Notes: generated from the sequence alone by a model not told the origin. A stretch of DNA of 60,537 bases from Plantactinospora alkalitolerans (GCF_015690345.1 NZ_JADPUN010000045.1:1-60537); one strand, 5' to 3'; counted from the first letter of the stretch, positions 1-8,039 are shown. Translations and numbers: made by a program.

Positions 1-51
1 ATCCTGGACGCCCGTGGGGTGAGGGGCGCTCACCCCACGGGCGTCCAGGAT
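1..51. terminator. Perfect 23-bp inverted repeat at window edge
   Basis: Bases 1-23 and 29-51 are perfect reverse complements around a 5-base GC loop. The stem is very GC-rich and has no T tract, which is common for actinomycete terminators. It probably ends a gene outside the window. The repeat may extend further left, since its outer end coincides with the window edge. Confidence 0.7.
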
Positions 52-96
52 CAGGTCGACCGGTGAGACTTCCGTGCTACCGGAAGGAACGTCGCC

Positions 97-408
97 ATGA
101 AGAGGATTGTCGAGATCGTCCCCGCCCGACCCGGCTGGTACGCCCGCTGGCGTCTCGACCCGGACACCACCCGCTCGTACCCGGTTTCGGTGTGGGCGCT
201 GCTGGAGGAGACGGACGAAGGCGGCCGAGAGGTCATCGGGGTCGATTCCGTCGGGCAGTGGCCCGGGTCGGAGGAGAACGAGGCGGGCGGGGACTTCGTC
301 CGGTATCTCTTCCAGCCGCCGGAGAACGGGGCTCCGGAGGACGCGGCCCGGCCGGAGGAACTGGGTGCCGAGCCCACGAAACGACCGGCCCGACTCGAAC
401 CGGCCTGA
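97..408 (+). CDS. Conserved hypothetical protein, 103 aa
   Basis: I do not recognise a named family. The protein is small and soluble, with a tryptophan-rich first half (GWYARWRLD, SVWALLE) and an acidic, disordered-looking proline/glutamate-rich tail. ATG at 97 is preceded by GGAAGGA at 82-88. That ribosome site lies partly in a small hairpin (CTTCCG 69-74 pairing with CGGAAG 81-86), so its access might be modulated. It stands alone between the edge hairpin and the convergent reductase gene. Function unknown. Confidence 0.6.
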   Translation: MKRIVEIVPARPGWYARWRLDPDTTRSYPVSVWALLEETDEGGREVIGVDSVGQWPGSEENEAGGDFVRYLFQPPENGAPEDAARPEELGAEPTKRPARLEPA

Positions 409-433
409 CCCGGCGCCGCCGGGGCGCGACGGA

Positions 434-1282
434 TCAGAGCAGTTCCAGCGGTCGGGGACCGCTCGGCGGCGGGAACGCCCGGTCGAGTTCGGCGAGGTCG
501 TCGTCGGTCAGGGTCAGTTCGACCGCGGCCCGGTTCTCCAGCACCCGCGACGGGGAACTTGCCTTGGTCACCGTGCAGACCCCCGGCTGAGCCAGCAGCC
601 AGGCGAGCCCCACCTGTCCGGGTGTGCCGCCGTGCCGTTCTGCCACGGCGGCCAGGGCCGGGTGGTCGAGCATCCGGCCGCGTTCGAGCGGCGAGTACGC
701 CATCACGGGCAGGCCCGCCGCGCGGCACCGGGGGAGCAGGTCCCACTCGATCCCCCGCCGGGTCAGGTTGTACGGGATCTGGTCGGTCTCGAATGACGTA
801 CCGCCGGGGATACCGGTCAGCTCGACCACCTCGGGGACGTCGAAGTTGCTCACCCCCCAGTGCCGGATCAGCCCCTGGGTCATCAGGTTGGTGAACGCCT
901 CCACCGTCTCGGGCAGGGGTGCGGAACCCCGCTGGTGTAGGAGGTACAGGTCGATCCGGTCGGTACCCAGCCGCTCCAGGCTCCGCTCGCAGGCGACGCC
1001 GGTGCCGTTCCCGGTCGCGTGCTCCGACGAAATCTTGCTGATCAGGAAGATCTCCTCGCGTCGGTCGCCGAGCGCCTCGCGGACCAGTTCCTCGGCTCCG
1101 CCGTCGGCGTACACCTCGGCGGTGTCGATGACGGTCAGGCCGGCGTCCACTCCGGCTTGGAGCGCCGCGATCTCGTCGTTCCGCCGCCGAGGATCCTCCG
1201 CCATTCCCCAGGTGCCCTGGCCGAGTGCCGGGATCGCCTCACCGGACGGAAGTGTGACCATCGGGACCTGCTGCTTTGCCAT
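434..1282 (-). CDS. Aldo/keto reductase
   Basis: NADPH-dependent reductase of the aldo/keto reductase superfamily (TIM barrel, cytosolic), 282 aa. The family tetrad is visible: Asp53 and Tyr58 in DTAEVY, Lys83 in ISKIS and His116 in LLHQ. The C-terminal cofactor-binding segment (TVTKASSPSRVLEN) is also present. The substrate cannot be read from sequence; relatives reduce small aldehydes or diketogulonate. The reading frame is open upstream to 1405, but the start at 1282 (MAKQQ) has a strong AGGAAGAGG site just before it and gives the family's normal length. It is divergent from the STAS gene, with a palindromic operator-like element between them. Confidence 0.9.
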   Translation of the reverse strand: MAKQQVPMVTLPSGEAIPALGQGTWGMAEDPRRRNDEIAALQAGVDAGLTVIDTAEVYADGGAEELVREALGDRREEIFLISKISSEHATGNGTGVACERSLERLGTDRIDLYLLHQRGSAPLPETVEAFTNLMTQGLIRHWGVSNFDVPEVVELTGIPGGTSFETDQIPYNLTRRGIEWDLLPRCRAAGLPVMAYSPLERGRMLDHPALAAVAERHGGTPGQVGLAWLLAQPGVCTVTKASSPSRVLENRAAVELTLTDDDLAELDRAFPPPSGPRPLELL

Positions 1283-1387
1283 GGTTAACCTCTTCCTGAG
1301 CGGTCCGTGCTGGGCACCTTCCCCCGCCCCCGGCCGACAAACCGCACCCCGGGTACGGGCCTCTCGATGTCGATCTAGAGGTTGCGT

Positions 1388-1409
1388 ATACTTGCCTGAC
1401 TGCAAGTAT
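1388..1409. promoter_or_regulatory. Operator-like palindrome upstream of the STAS gene
   Basis: ATACTTGC (1388-1395) and GCAAGTAT (1402-1409) form a perfect 8-bp inverted repeat with a 6-base spacer. It lies 29 bases before the STAS start and just downstream of a TTGCGT (1382-1387) that could be a -35 box. The size and symmetry suit a dimeric helix-turn-helix repressor. No candidate regulator is adjacent. Confidence 0.5.
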
Positions 1410-1437
1410 CGGCCGGTCAGGGGTGTGGAGGGGCGGC

Positions 1438-1788
1438 GTGGCGTTCTCCGTCAGTTGCACGCAGCATGCTGACTTCCTACGGGTGCATCTGGATGGCGAG
1501 TTGGACATCGTCACGGTGCCCGAACTTCACGCAGCCCTCGACCGGTTGCTTGACGAGGGGCAGCGGCGTTTTCTGATAGACCTGACAGAGCTGAGTTTCT
1601 GCGATTCCAGTGGTCTGGCGGCGTTCGTCCGGGGGGACGACCAGGCCGCCTCGCGGGGCGGCTGGCTGCGGCTGACCGGAGCCACGGGTCGGGTCGACCG
1701 GGTGCTGCGGATCAGCGGACTGGCCGAGTTGTTGCGGTACGACCAGGAGCATGACCATCACGCCCCGGCATCCCTACCTGACCGCTGA
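1438..1788 (+). CDS. STAS-domain anti-sigma-factor antagonist
   Basis: 116-aa single-domain protein of the SpoIIAA/RsbV type. Such proteins bind an anti-sigma kinase and release its sigma factor when their conserved serine is unphosphorylated. The motif CDSSGL (residues 55-60) keeps the phosphorylatable serine at Ser58. The GELDIVT segment near residues 20-26 is also typical. GTG at 1438 has GGAGG at 1427-1431 with a 6-base spacer; an upstream in-frame GTG at 1423 lacks a site. No anti-sigma kinase or sigma gene is adjacent, so its partner lies elsewhere, possibly in the SigB/SigF network that the window also shows at 45 kb. Confidence 0.85.
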   Translation: MAFSVSCTQHADFLRVHLDGELDIVTVPELHAALDRLLDEGQRRFLIDLTELSFCDSSGLAAFVRGDDQAASRGGWLRLTGATGRVDRVLRISGLAELLRYDQEHDHHAPASLPDR

Positions 1789-1903
1789 TCGGCTACAGTT
1801 CCCTCGCCCATCGAGTGGTGGACCGAGTCCGGACAAGAGCTTGTCCCGCCTGCTGAGGCCGGTGGCGCCCATCCCATCCCAACCGAGCCGAGGCAGGTCT
1901 CCG

Positions 1904-2350
1904 ATGGACGCAGCCGAGTCGAAGCCCGTGCGGATCCTCGTCGTGGACGACGATCCGGGCGACGTGCTGATGATCGAGGAAGCGTTGGCCCATTCCGGTG
2001 TGCCAAAGGAAATCGACGTGGTCGGCGACGGCCAGGAGGCGATGGAGTTCCTCTACCAGGAGGGGCGGCACGAAACCGCGCCCCGGCCGGACATGATCCT
2101 GCTGGACCTCAACATGCCCCGGATGGACGGTCGGCAGGTGTTGACCAAGGTCAAGAGTGACGACAACCTGCGCACGATCCCGATCGTCGTGCTGACCACG
2201 TCGAACGCGGACACCGACATCATCGGCAGCTACAACCTGCGCGCCAACGCGTACGTCACCAAGCCGATCGGCCTCGACGACTTCAACGACGTCATCCGGC
2301 GGATCGACGAGTTCTTCGGTCAGATCGTCGTGCTGCCCCGGCAGACCTGA
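1904..2350 (+). CDS. Single-domain response regulator (Rcp1-like)
   Basis: 148-aa receiver domain with no output domain. It has acidic residues DDDPGD (15-20), the phospho-acceptor Asp68 in LLDLNMP, the Thr pair near 98-99 in VVLTTS and Lys120 in VTKP. The long insert after helix 2 (YQEGRHETAPRPD) and the DPGD signature resemble Rcp1-type regulators that partner phytochrome-like histidine kinases. No kinase gene is adjacent, so it is an orphan that probably works by phosphotransfer or protein contact. ATG at 1904 has AGGCAGG at 1891-1897. The open frame upstream to 1751 overlaps the STAS gene and has no site. Confidence 0.85.
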   Translation: MDAAESKPVRILVVDDDPGDVLMIEEALAHSGVPKEIDVVGDGQEAMEFLYQEGRHETAPRPDMILLDLNMPRMDGRQVLTKVKSDDNLRTIPIVVLTTSNADTDIIGSYNLRANAYVTKPIGLDDFNDVIRRIDEFFGQIVVLPRQT

Positions 2351-2479
2351 GCGGCCCTGGTCGCTCGACCGGGCAAGGCGCCCGCATGCTGAACAATTTT
2401 CCCGATTCGCCCCTTGGTACGTCTGTCGACTGACGAGGATTTCAGGTGGCAAGAGACAACGGCTGCCTGGGGGCGAAGC

Positions 2480-2980
2480 ATGGAATTCTCCGTCGTGGAA
2501 AACGGCTATGACCAGACCGAGGTCGACCGCTGCCTGGAGGAGTTGGGCGAGCGACTTGGTCGGTTGGCGGCGCGGACGGACGCCGTCGCGAAGAACAATC
2601 CCGAACTGGTCCAGCTCCGGGCGGAGATCGACCGACTGAGCGGACTGCTGGTCGTGCCGCCACCGCCCGGTGACGCGTCGGACCGGGCCCGGCGGTTGCT
2701 GCTGACCGCCGAGCGTGAGGCGGCCGAGATACTGGCCAGGGCCCGAGCCGACCTGGCGGCGGCGCGGGAGGAGGCCCGACAGGTACGCGATCAGGTCTAC
2801 GCCGAGGCGGTACAGGCCCGCCGGGAATTCGAGGCGGTGCTGCAGGCACGCCGGATCCGGGCCGAACGGGTCGACGAGATCCTCCGAGACGCGGTGATCA
2901 GCCGGGTGCCGCGCCCGGACACGCACCGGCAGGACCAAGCCGACCCGGTGGACGAGGTCGTTCCGGCCGCAGCCTCCTGA
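2480..2980 (+). CDS. DivIVA-like coiled-coil protein
   Basis: 166-aa cytoplasmic protein. The first 35 residues (VVENGYDQTEVDRCLEEL) match the DivIVA N-terminal motif, in which an aromatic/charged loop binds curved membrane and is followed by a helix. Residues about 80-145 are an alanine/arginine/glutamate-rich coiled coil, followed by a short disordered tail. Family members mark cell poles or septa in actinobacteria. At 166 aa this is shorter than the essential Wag31/DivIVA, so it is more likely a SepF-cluster-independent paralogue or scaffold. ATG at 2480 was chosen because the family motif begins six residues after it. Confidence 0.75.
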   Translation: MEFSVVENGYDQTEVDRCLEELGERLGRLAARTDAVAKNNPELVQLRAEIDRLSGLLVVPPPPGDASDRARRLLLTAEREAAEILARARADLAAAREEARQVRDQVYAEAVQARREFEAVLQARRIRAERVDEILRDAVISRVPRPDTHRQDQADPVDEVVPAAAS

Positions 2981-2995
2981 GGGTACCCACGGGGA

Positions 2996-3060
2996 TTGGT
3001 CATCCAGCGTCACCGGATGACCAACCGGCGCAGGGTGGAACTGCTGTCGTCCACCCTGCG
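2996..3060. terminator. Two adjacent hairpins between convergent genes
   Basis: TTGGTCATCC (2996-3005) pairs with GGATGACCAA (3015-3024). Directly after it, CGCAGGGTGGA (3029-3039) pairs with TCCACCCTGCG (3050-3060). Both stems are perfect (10 and 11 bp). They sit between the ends of the DivIVA-like gene and the convergent wall-enzyme gene, so they probably terminate both units. Confidence 0.75.
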
Positions 3061-3125
3061 CCATTCCCGGGTGCTGGAGTGCGCCCGCGCGCGGTGGTGC
3101 CGGTGTCGGGCCCGGGGGCGGAGGC

Positions 3126-4001
3126 TCAGACGAGTGCGCCGACGACGGTGGTCGCCCGTCCCTCGTGCTGGGCGTACGCGTCCGGGAAGGCGGAGATCTG
3201 TACCGCCTGTGCCGCGCCGGTCACGCTCATGTCCTGCCAGCCGGGAATGGCCAGCAGCGCCTCGTAGAAGCGTTCGGCCGCGTACGCCGGTCGCATCAGG
3301 TCGGCGACGGTGCCCCAGCCGGAGCTGGGTCGCTGCTGGAACAGCCCGACCGAGTCGTGGTCGTACCCGACGCCCTGGTTCGGCAGGTCGAGCGATTCTG
3401 GCAGGACACCGCTGGCCAGGTTGTAGAGGTTGCTCTCCTGCATGGAGGTGGCGATCGCGACCACCAGTCCCCGGCGTGGGACGGCCATCTTCAGGCCGAC
3501 CTGGACGATCGTGTGCGCGTTGTCCATCTGGGCCTGGGTGAGGCCGGCGACCGGGCTCGGCCGGACCGACCGCTTGGCCCGGGTCATCTGGGTGCGGGCG
3601 ACGGTGGGACGGGCGGTCGGCTGGCCGGGGGTCGGGGTGGCGGTGGCCGACGGCGCCTGCGCGGGCGCCCGTTCGGTCGCCCGGGACGCCGGGTCGCGTT
3701 CGATATCGGCGGCGCGCTCGGCCAGCAGGCTCGCCGAAGGTGCGGGCTGGGCCGGTGTCGTGGCCGCCCGCGTCTCGACGAGTACCGCGGCGCCGAGGCA
3801 GCAGGCGAGCACGGCGACCGACCCGAACCGGACCGGACCGGAGGCGAGCGCCGACCGGAGGCCGGATCGGACCCGTCCCGATTCGGGTACGGCCCGAGCC
3901 CGGTGACGGCCGATTGGCTGGTTGACCGATCCGGGATCCTCCGAACGGTCAGCCTGCGTTGCGGTGTCCAGTTCGCGATCCGCTTGTTCCTTGTGAGGCA
4001 C
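3126..4001 (-). CDS. Membrane-anchored lysozyme-like wall enzyme
   Basis: 291-aa protein. It has a charged cytoplasmic N terminus, one membrane segment (about 57-77), a long Ala/Pro/Thr-rich extracytoplasmic linker (80-150) and a C-terminal domain (152-291). That domain has helix-rich lysozyme/transglycosylase-like features: AIATSMQESNLYN with Glu189 as candidate catalytic acid, then DSVGLFQQRPS. This domain is common in actinomycete surface proteins and is presumed to cut peptidoglycan, but activity is inferred. Translation probably starts at GTG 4001 on a leaderless mRNA: TAACCT (4008-4013, minus strand) lies six bases before the start codon, and there is no Shine-Dalgarno site. Confidence 0.75.
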   Translation of the reverse strand: MPHKEQADRELDTATQADRSEDPGSVNQPIGRHRARAVPESGRVRSGLRSALASGPVRFGSVAVLACCLGAAVLVETRAATTPAQPAPSASLLAERAADIERDPASRATERAPAQAPSATATPTPGQPTARPTVARTQMTRAKRSVRPSPVAGLTQAQMDNAHTIVQVGLKMAVPRRGLVVAIATSMQESNLYNLASGVLPESLDLPNQGVGYDHDSVGLFQQRPSSGWGTVADLMRPAYAAERFYEALLAIPGWQDMSVTGAAQAVQISAFPDAYAQHEGRATTVVGALV

Positions 4002-4264
4002 CCGCCGAGGTTAGGTAAAACCGAGTCGAATGGGGCGGGTCGAACGGGTGGCCTGTACCACAGTTTTGCCTGGTCAACCGGGCACTCGTCGACACTCGCG
4101 GTCGGCCTTGGCGGGACCCGGCAATACCGGCATGTCCGTCCTGCCCGGCGGTCGGTGCCGATCGGTGACGCCGCCCCCGGGTCGTCCGGATCCGAGCTGG
4201 AGATCATCCGGGTGGGTCGTTCGGCTCAGCCCGACTGGCCCGGACGGCCGTCCCCGAACCTGGC

Positions 4265-4360
4265 CCGAATGGTCCGTCAGCCGATCCGGCCCGGCTCCGA
4301 ATGGTCCGCCACCCGATCCGGCCCGGCTCCGAATGGTCCGTCGGCCGGCCCGGCCCGCCT
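4265..4360. repeat. Three tandem 32-bp repeats, non-coding
   Basis: Units 4265-4296, 4297-4328 and 4329-4360 each begin CCGAATGGTCCG and share CGGCCCG near the end. Units 1 and 2 are almost identical and unit 3 is more diverged. They lie about 70 bases upstream of the EEP gene start, in a region with no convincing gene. Confidence 0.85.
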
Positions 4361-4437
4361 CCGACAATCGGACACCGCGCCCGTGGGCTCGCCGGTCCGG
4401 GGATCCGCGCGCCATCTGCTTCGATACGATGCCCTCG

Positions 4438-5388
4438 GTGGCCGAAAGCAAGATCGAGCCGGCGGGCGGCGGGTCGGCGGGTCGGCGGCGGCGTCGCCGC
4501 GACACGCTGATCGTGGTCGCGGCTGCCCTGTTGACCGCGCTGATGGCCGGCCACCGGCTGATTCCCAACATCAGAGGTCTGGGTAGCCTGCTGGACAGCG
4601 GGGTCCCGTTCCTCGGCCTCGGCGTGCCGCTGCTCGCGGCGGTCGCCCTGCTGGCCCGGTCCCGGATCGCGCTTGCCGCCGTGCTGGTGCCGGCACTCGT
4701 CTGGGCGGTGCTGTTCGGCGCGGCGTGGATTCCGGGCGGGGACGGTGGCCCGGTGCAGTTGCGGGTGGCCAGCCAGAACCTGCGGGAGGGCAATCCCGAC
4801 CCGACCGCCACGGTCGGCACCCTGGCCGGTACCGGGGCCGACCTGATCGCCCTGCAGGAGTTGTCCGAGGACGCGGACGAGTCGGTGACCGGGAGGTTGC
4901 GGGAGCGGTATCCGCATCGGGCCGCCGTCACCACGGTCGGGCTCTGGAGCAGGTTTCCGATCCGGGACTTCGTCGGCGTCGACACCGGGCTCGCCTGGAC
5001 CCGGGCCCTGCGGGCCGTGGTGGCCGCGCCCGGCGGCGACGTCGTCGTCTACGTCGTGCACCTCGGCTCGGTCAGGGCCGGCGACACCGGTACCCGGGAC
5101 CGGACGGTGACCGCCCTCGCCGACCGGATCCGTCAGGACCGGGCCGAGCGCCTGATCGTGCTCGGCGATCTCAACACCGCGACCACCGACCGGAAGATCG
5201 AACCGTTGACCGCGCTGCTCAACGACGCCCAGGCCGACGCGGGCCGGGGACCGGGCTTCACCTGGCCGGCCGCGTTGCCGCTGACCCGCCCCGACCACGT
5301 GCTGTACCGGGGGCTGACGGCGGCGTACGCCAAGGTCGTCCGGACGCCGGCCAGCGACCACCGTGCGGTGACCGCCGGCTTCCGGTAG
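4438..5388 (+). CDS. Membrane EEP-family phosphatase/nuclease, VanJ-like layout
   Basis: 316 aa: an Arg-rich N terminus, three hydrophobic segments (about 23-38, 55-72, 76-97), then an endonuclease/exonuclease/phosphatase domain from about residue 107. Metal and catalytic motifs are visible: ASQN (Asn114), LQELSE (Glu141), LGDLNT and the terminal SDHRAV. This is the layout of the teicoplanin-resistance protein VanJ of Streptomyces, where the catalytic domain faces outward. The substrate here is unknown, and a phosphodiester or undecaprenyl-linked substrate is an inference. A TACGAT box (4425-4430) lies seven bases before GTG 4438, suggesting a leaderless start; ATG 4429 is an alternative. The open frame upstream to 4030 is low-complexity and rejected. 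Confidence 0.8.
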   Translation: MAESKIEPAGGGSAGRRRRRRDTLIVVAAALLTALMAGHRLIPNIRGLGSLLDSGVPFLGLGVPLLAAVALLARSRIALAAVLVPALVWAVLFGAAWIPGGDGGPVQLRVASQNLREGNPDPTATVGTLAGTGADLIALQELSEDADESVTGRLRERYPHRAAVTTVGLWSRFPIRDFVGVDTGLAWTRALRAVVAAPGGDVVVYVVHLGSVRAGDTGTRDRTVTALADRIRQDRAERLIVLGDLNTATTDRKIEPLTALLNDAQADAGRGPGFTWPAALPLTRPDHVLYRGLTAAYAKVVRTPASDHRAVTAGFR

Positions 5389-5458
5389 GTGGCTGTGACC
5401 GTCCGCTTCCGGCGGGAGACTGTGCCGACGGCAGCCCGGGACGGCGGCCGGCGCCGGG

Positions 5459-5881
5459 TCAGCGTCGGCGCGGTTCCGCCGGACCGACGGTGAGGGTGGA
5501 TCGGCCGCTGCCGTTGGCGAACGGCCAGAGCTGGTCGGCGTAGCGGGCCAGATCGTTCAGCTGGTCCCGGTTCAGGCCGACCGACGCGATGCTGGCGCGT
5601 ACGTCGGCCCGGTAGAGACCATCGGAGTCCCGGGCGAGCCGGGCCTGGGCGCGTACCTGCACGGTGTGGGCCTCGTCCGTGATGCCCGTGGCCGCCTCGA
5701 CCGCCGCGTGGTGCAGGCAGGAGGCGAACGCGGCGGCGAGAAGCTGTTCCGGGGCGAGCCCGGTGCAGTGCGGCGCCAGCGGCGAGGCAAGGGGGGTCGA
5801 CAGTTCCCCGTCGTCCGTATGCAGGTGACCTCCTTCGGCGGTGGCGGTGGCCTCGTGCACCCAGGAATCCGAATCCGGCAT
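5459..5881 (-). CDS. OsmC/Ohr-family protein lacking the resolving cysteine
   Basis: 140-aa cytosolic member of the OsmC/Ohr family of thiol peroxidases, which detoxify organic hydroperoxides. The first redox cysteine is present (Cys55 in FASCLHHA, after the LAPEQLLAAAF helix). The second, normally in a CPYSNAT-like motif, is replaced by Trp119 in LWPFANGS. The only other cysteine is Cys39. So either the enzyme works with an external thiol, or it no longer acts as a standard Ohr. ATG at 5881 has a G-rich site upstream. It is divergent from the kdp operon across 332 bases. Confidence 0.85.
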   Translation of the reverse strand: MPDSDSWVHEATATAEGGHLHTDDGELSTPLASPLAPHCTGLAPEQLLAAAFASCLHHAAVEAATGITDEAHTVQVRAQARLARDSDGLYRADVRASIASVGLNRDQLNDLARYADQLWPFANGSGRSTLTVGPAEPRRR

Positions 5882-6020
5882 TGCGTACCCCCCGTGTGGC
5901 TCTGCGGCGGGCTACCCGGCGGGCCCGCCGTGAAACCCGAGACGACCGCTCGGAGCCGATCGCATCGCCGGAAAACGGTGCCGGACCGGTGCCGGACCGG
6001 GTAGGTTGCGCCGGATCGAC

Positions 6021-6093
6021 CGTCAAACGCGGCAATCCGCCCAAACTGCCGTCCGTTCCGTCCGTCGCCTCGGGCCGTCAAGCCGACGTCAAG
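6021..6093. promoter_or_regulatory. Candidate KdpE-binding direct repeats
   Basis: CGTCAAG occurs at 6076-6082 and again at 6087-6093, exactly 11 bp apart. CGTCAAA occurs at 6021-6027. Direct repeats spaced one helical turn apart are the usual binding form of OmpR-family regulators such as KdpE. They lie 121-193 bases before the first gene of the kdp operon. The assignment is inferred. Confidence 0.45.
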
Positions 6094-6118
6094 AACAGGG
6101 CGCGGGACGTAGTCGAAA

Positions 6119-6169
6119 CGTCAGAACCCGCCGAATTCGCCCACCACACGGGCTTTCATGGTTCTGACG
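6119..6169 (+). promoter_or_regulatory. Long-loop inverted repeat in the kdp leader
   Basis: CGTCAGAACC (6119-6128) and GGTTCTGACG (6160-6169) are a perfect 10-bp inverted repeat with a 31-base loop, ending 44 bases before the first kdp reading frame. It could be an mRNA leader hairpin or a protein site. It has no match I know to the c-di-AMP riboswitch. Confidence 0.45.
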
Positions 6170-6213
6170 GCCGAGAACGGTCGTCTGGACGCGCGTGCTG
6201 GAGAGGACGTTCG

Positions 6214-6297
6214 GTGATCGACGTCGTGTTCGTGCTGCTGACGCTGGGGCTCTTCGCGGCCCTCGCCCTCGTCGCCCGGGCGGTGGAACGGCTGTGA
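6214..6297 (+). CDS. 27-residue membrane peptide leading the kdp operon
   Basis: GTG at 6214 has GAGAGGA at 6201-6207 (6-base spacer). The product is one hydrophobic helix (VVFVLLTLGLFAALALVA) ending in charged RAVERL. Its TGA (6295-6297) overlaps the kdpF start (GTG 6294) by three bases in a GTGA junction, so the two are translationally coupled. Similar tiny frames precede kdpF in other actinomycetes. It is probably a small accessory subunit or assembly peptide of the Kdp pump, but this is inferred. Confidence 0.7.
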   Translation: MIDVVFVLLTLGLFAALALVARAVERL

Positions 6298-6383
6298 ACC
6301 CAGTCAACCTGATCGGCCTGGTCGTCGCGGCCGGGCTGGCCGTCTTTCTGCTGTTCGCACTCCTGTTCCCGGAGCGTTTCTAG
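6294..6383 (+). CDS. kdpF: KdpF, small subunit of the potassium-transporting ATPase
   Basis: 29-residue single-span membrane peptide (NLIGLVVAAGLAVFLLFALL, then FPERF). The length and the position directly before kdpA are as expected for KdpF, which stabilises the KdpABC complex. The start GTG 6294 lies inside the preceding frame's stop and the end abuts the ATG of kdpA at 6384. It probably relies on coupled translation. Confidence 0.85.
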   Translation: MNPVNLIGLVVAAGLAVFLLFALLFPERF

Positions 6384-8039
6384 ATGAGTACGACGACCGC
6401 CGGCATCATCCTCATCGCCACCCTCGTGGCGGCCCTGGTGGCGGTGTACCGACCCTTCGGCAACTACATGTACCGGGTGGTGTCCGGCGACCGGCACTCC
6501 CGGGTGGAGCGCGTCGTCTACCGACTGATCGGTGTCGACGCCAAGGCGGAGCAGTCCTGGGGCACCTACGCGCGCAGCGTGCTGGCGTTCTCGCTGCTCT
6601 CACTGCTCTTCCTGTACGGGTTCCTGCGACTACAGGACAAGCTGTGGCTCTCCCTCGGGTTCGACCCGGTGACCGACCACATCGCCTGGAACACCGCGGT
6701 CAGCTTCGTGACCAACACCAACTGGCAGGCGTACTCGGGTGAGTCGACGATGGGCCACCTGGTGCAGATGGCCGGGCTGGCCGTCCAGAACTTCGTCTCC
6801 GCCTCGGTCGGCATCGCGGTCGCGGTGGCCCTGATCCGGGGCTTCGCCCGCAGCCGGTCCGAGCGACTGGGCAACTTCTGGGTCGACCTGGTCCGGATCA
6901 CGCTGCGGATCCTGCTGCCTCTCGCGGTGCTCGGCGCGATCGTGCTGATGATCGGCGGGGTGGTGCAGAACCTCTCCGGCGGTACCGACGTCGGCACCGT
7001 GGCCGGCGGAGCCCAGACGATCACCGGCGGCCCGGTCGCCTCCCAGGAGGTGATCAAGGAACTCGGCACCAACGGCGGCGGCTTCTACAACGTCAACAGC
7101 GCGCATCCGTTCGAGAACCCGACCACCTGGACCAACTGGATCGAGATGTTCCTGATCCTGCTGATCCCGTTCAGCCTGCCCCGGGTCTTCGGCCGGATGG
7201 TCGGACAGAACCGCCAGGGGTACGCGATCGTCGCGGTGATGGCGATCCTCGCGATCGCCAGCGTGTCGTTGACAAACGTCTTCGAGTTGACCGGCGGTGG
7301 CACGGTGCCGCAGGCGATCGGCGCGGCGATGGAGGGCAAGGAGCTCCGGTTCGGGGTCTCCGACTCGTCGACCTTCGCCGCGGTCACCACGCTCACCTCG
7401 ACCGGTGCGGTGAACTCGTTCCACGACTCGTTCACCCCGCTGGGCGGGATGATGCCGCTGGTCAACATGATGTTGGGCGAGGTGGCGCCGGGCGGTGTCG
7501 GCGCCGGCCTGTACGGCCTGCTGATCCTCGCCGTGATCACGGTCTTCGTGGCCGGACTGATGGTCGGGCGGACCCCGGAGTACCTGGGCAAGAAGATCGG
7601 CGCCCGGGAGATCAAGTTCGCTTCGCTGTACTTCCTGATCACCCCGATGCTGGCGCTGATCGGCACGGCCGCGGCGTTCGCCACCGGCAACAACGGCACG
7701 GCGTTGAACGTCGGACCACACGGCCTCTCCGAGGTGCTGTACGCCTTCACCTCGGCCAGCAACAACAACGGATCGGCGTTCGCCGGAATCACGGTGAACA
7801 CGCCGTGGTGGGACACGGCGCTCGGGCTGTGCATGCTGCTCGGCCGGTTCCTGCCGATCATCTTCGTGCTCGGCCTGGCGGGCTCGCTCGCCCGGCAGAA
7901 ACCCGTACCGGCCTCCGACGGCACGCTGCCGACGCACCGGCCGCTGTTCGTCGGGATGCTCGTCGGCGTGACGGTGGTCCTGGTGGCGCTGACCTTCCTG
8001 CCCGCGCTGGCACTCGGCCCGCTGGCCGAGGGGTTGTGA
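6384..8039 (+). CDS. kdpA: Potassium-transporting ATPase subunit A
   Basis: 551-aa, ten-helix membrane subunit that binds and selects potassium in the high-affinity Kdp pump. The four selectivity-filter loops are readable: [40 protein letters not shown] and [13 protein letters not shown]. Length is typical for the family. ATG 6384 follows the kdpF stop with no gap. The gene is intact. Confidence 0.98.
   Translation: MSTTTAGIILIATLVAALVAVYRPFGNYMYRVVSGDRHSRVERVVYRLIGVDAKAEQSWGTYARSVLAFSLLSLLFLYGFLRLQDKLWLSLGFDPVTDHIAWNTAVSFVTNTNWQAYSGESTMGHLVQMAGLAVQNFVSASVGIAVAVALIRGFARSRSERLGNFWVDLVRITLRILLPLAVLGAIVLMIGGVVQNLSGGTDVGTVAGGAQTITGGPVASQEVIKELGTNGGGFYNVNSAHPFENPTTWTNWIEMFLILLIPFSLPRVFGRMVGQNRQGYAIVAVMAILAIASVSLTNVFELTGGGTVPQAIGAAMEGKELRFGVSDSSTFAAVTTLTSTGAVNSFHDSFTPLGGMMPLVNMMLGEVAPGGVGAGLYGLLILAVITVFVAGLMVGRTPEYLGKKIGAREIKFASLYFLITPMLALIGTAAAFATGNNGTALNVGPHGLSEVLYAFTSASNNNGSAFAGITVNTPWWDTALGLCMLLGRFLPIIFVLGLAGSLARQKPVPASDGTLPTHRPLFVGMLVGVTVVLVALTFLPALALGPLAEGL

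Noticed and set aside
4265-4360. Tandem repeats considered as a CRISPR array
   Set aside because: The units are directly adjacent with no spacers, and no cas genes are present. The same applies to the arrays at 43109 and 60101.
4030-4437. N-terminal extension of the EEP-phosphatase frame
   Set aside because: It reads through the tandem repeats as Pro/Arg/Ser-rich sequence unlike any family member, and a good leaderless promoter lies just before 4438.
5882-6213. Possible c-di-AMP (ydaO-type) riboswitch before kdp
   Set aside because: I looked for its conserved core and pseudoknot pattern and saw none; the simple hairpin at 6119-6169 does not match.
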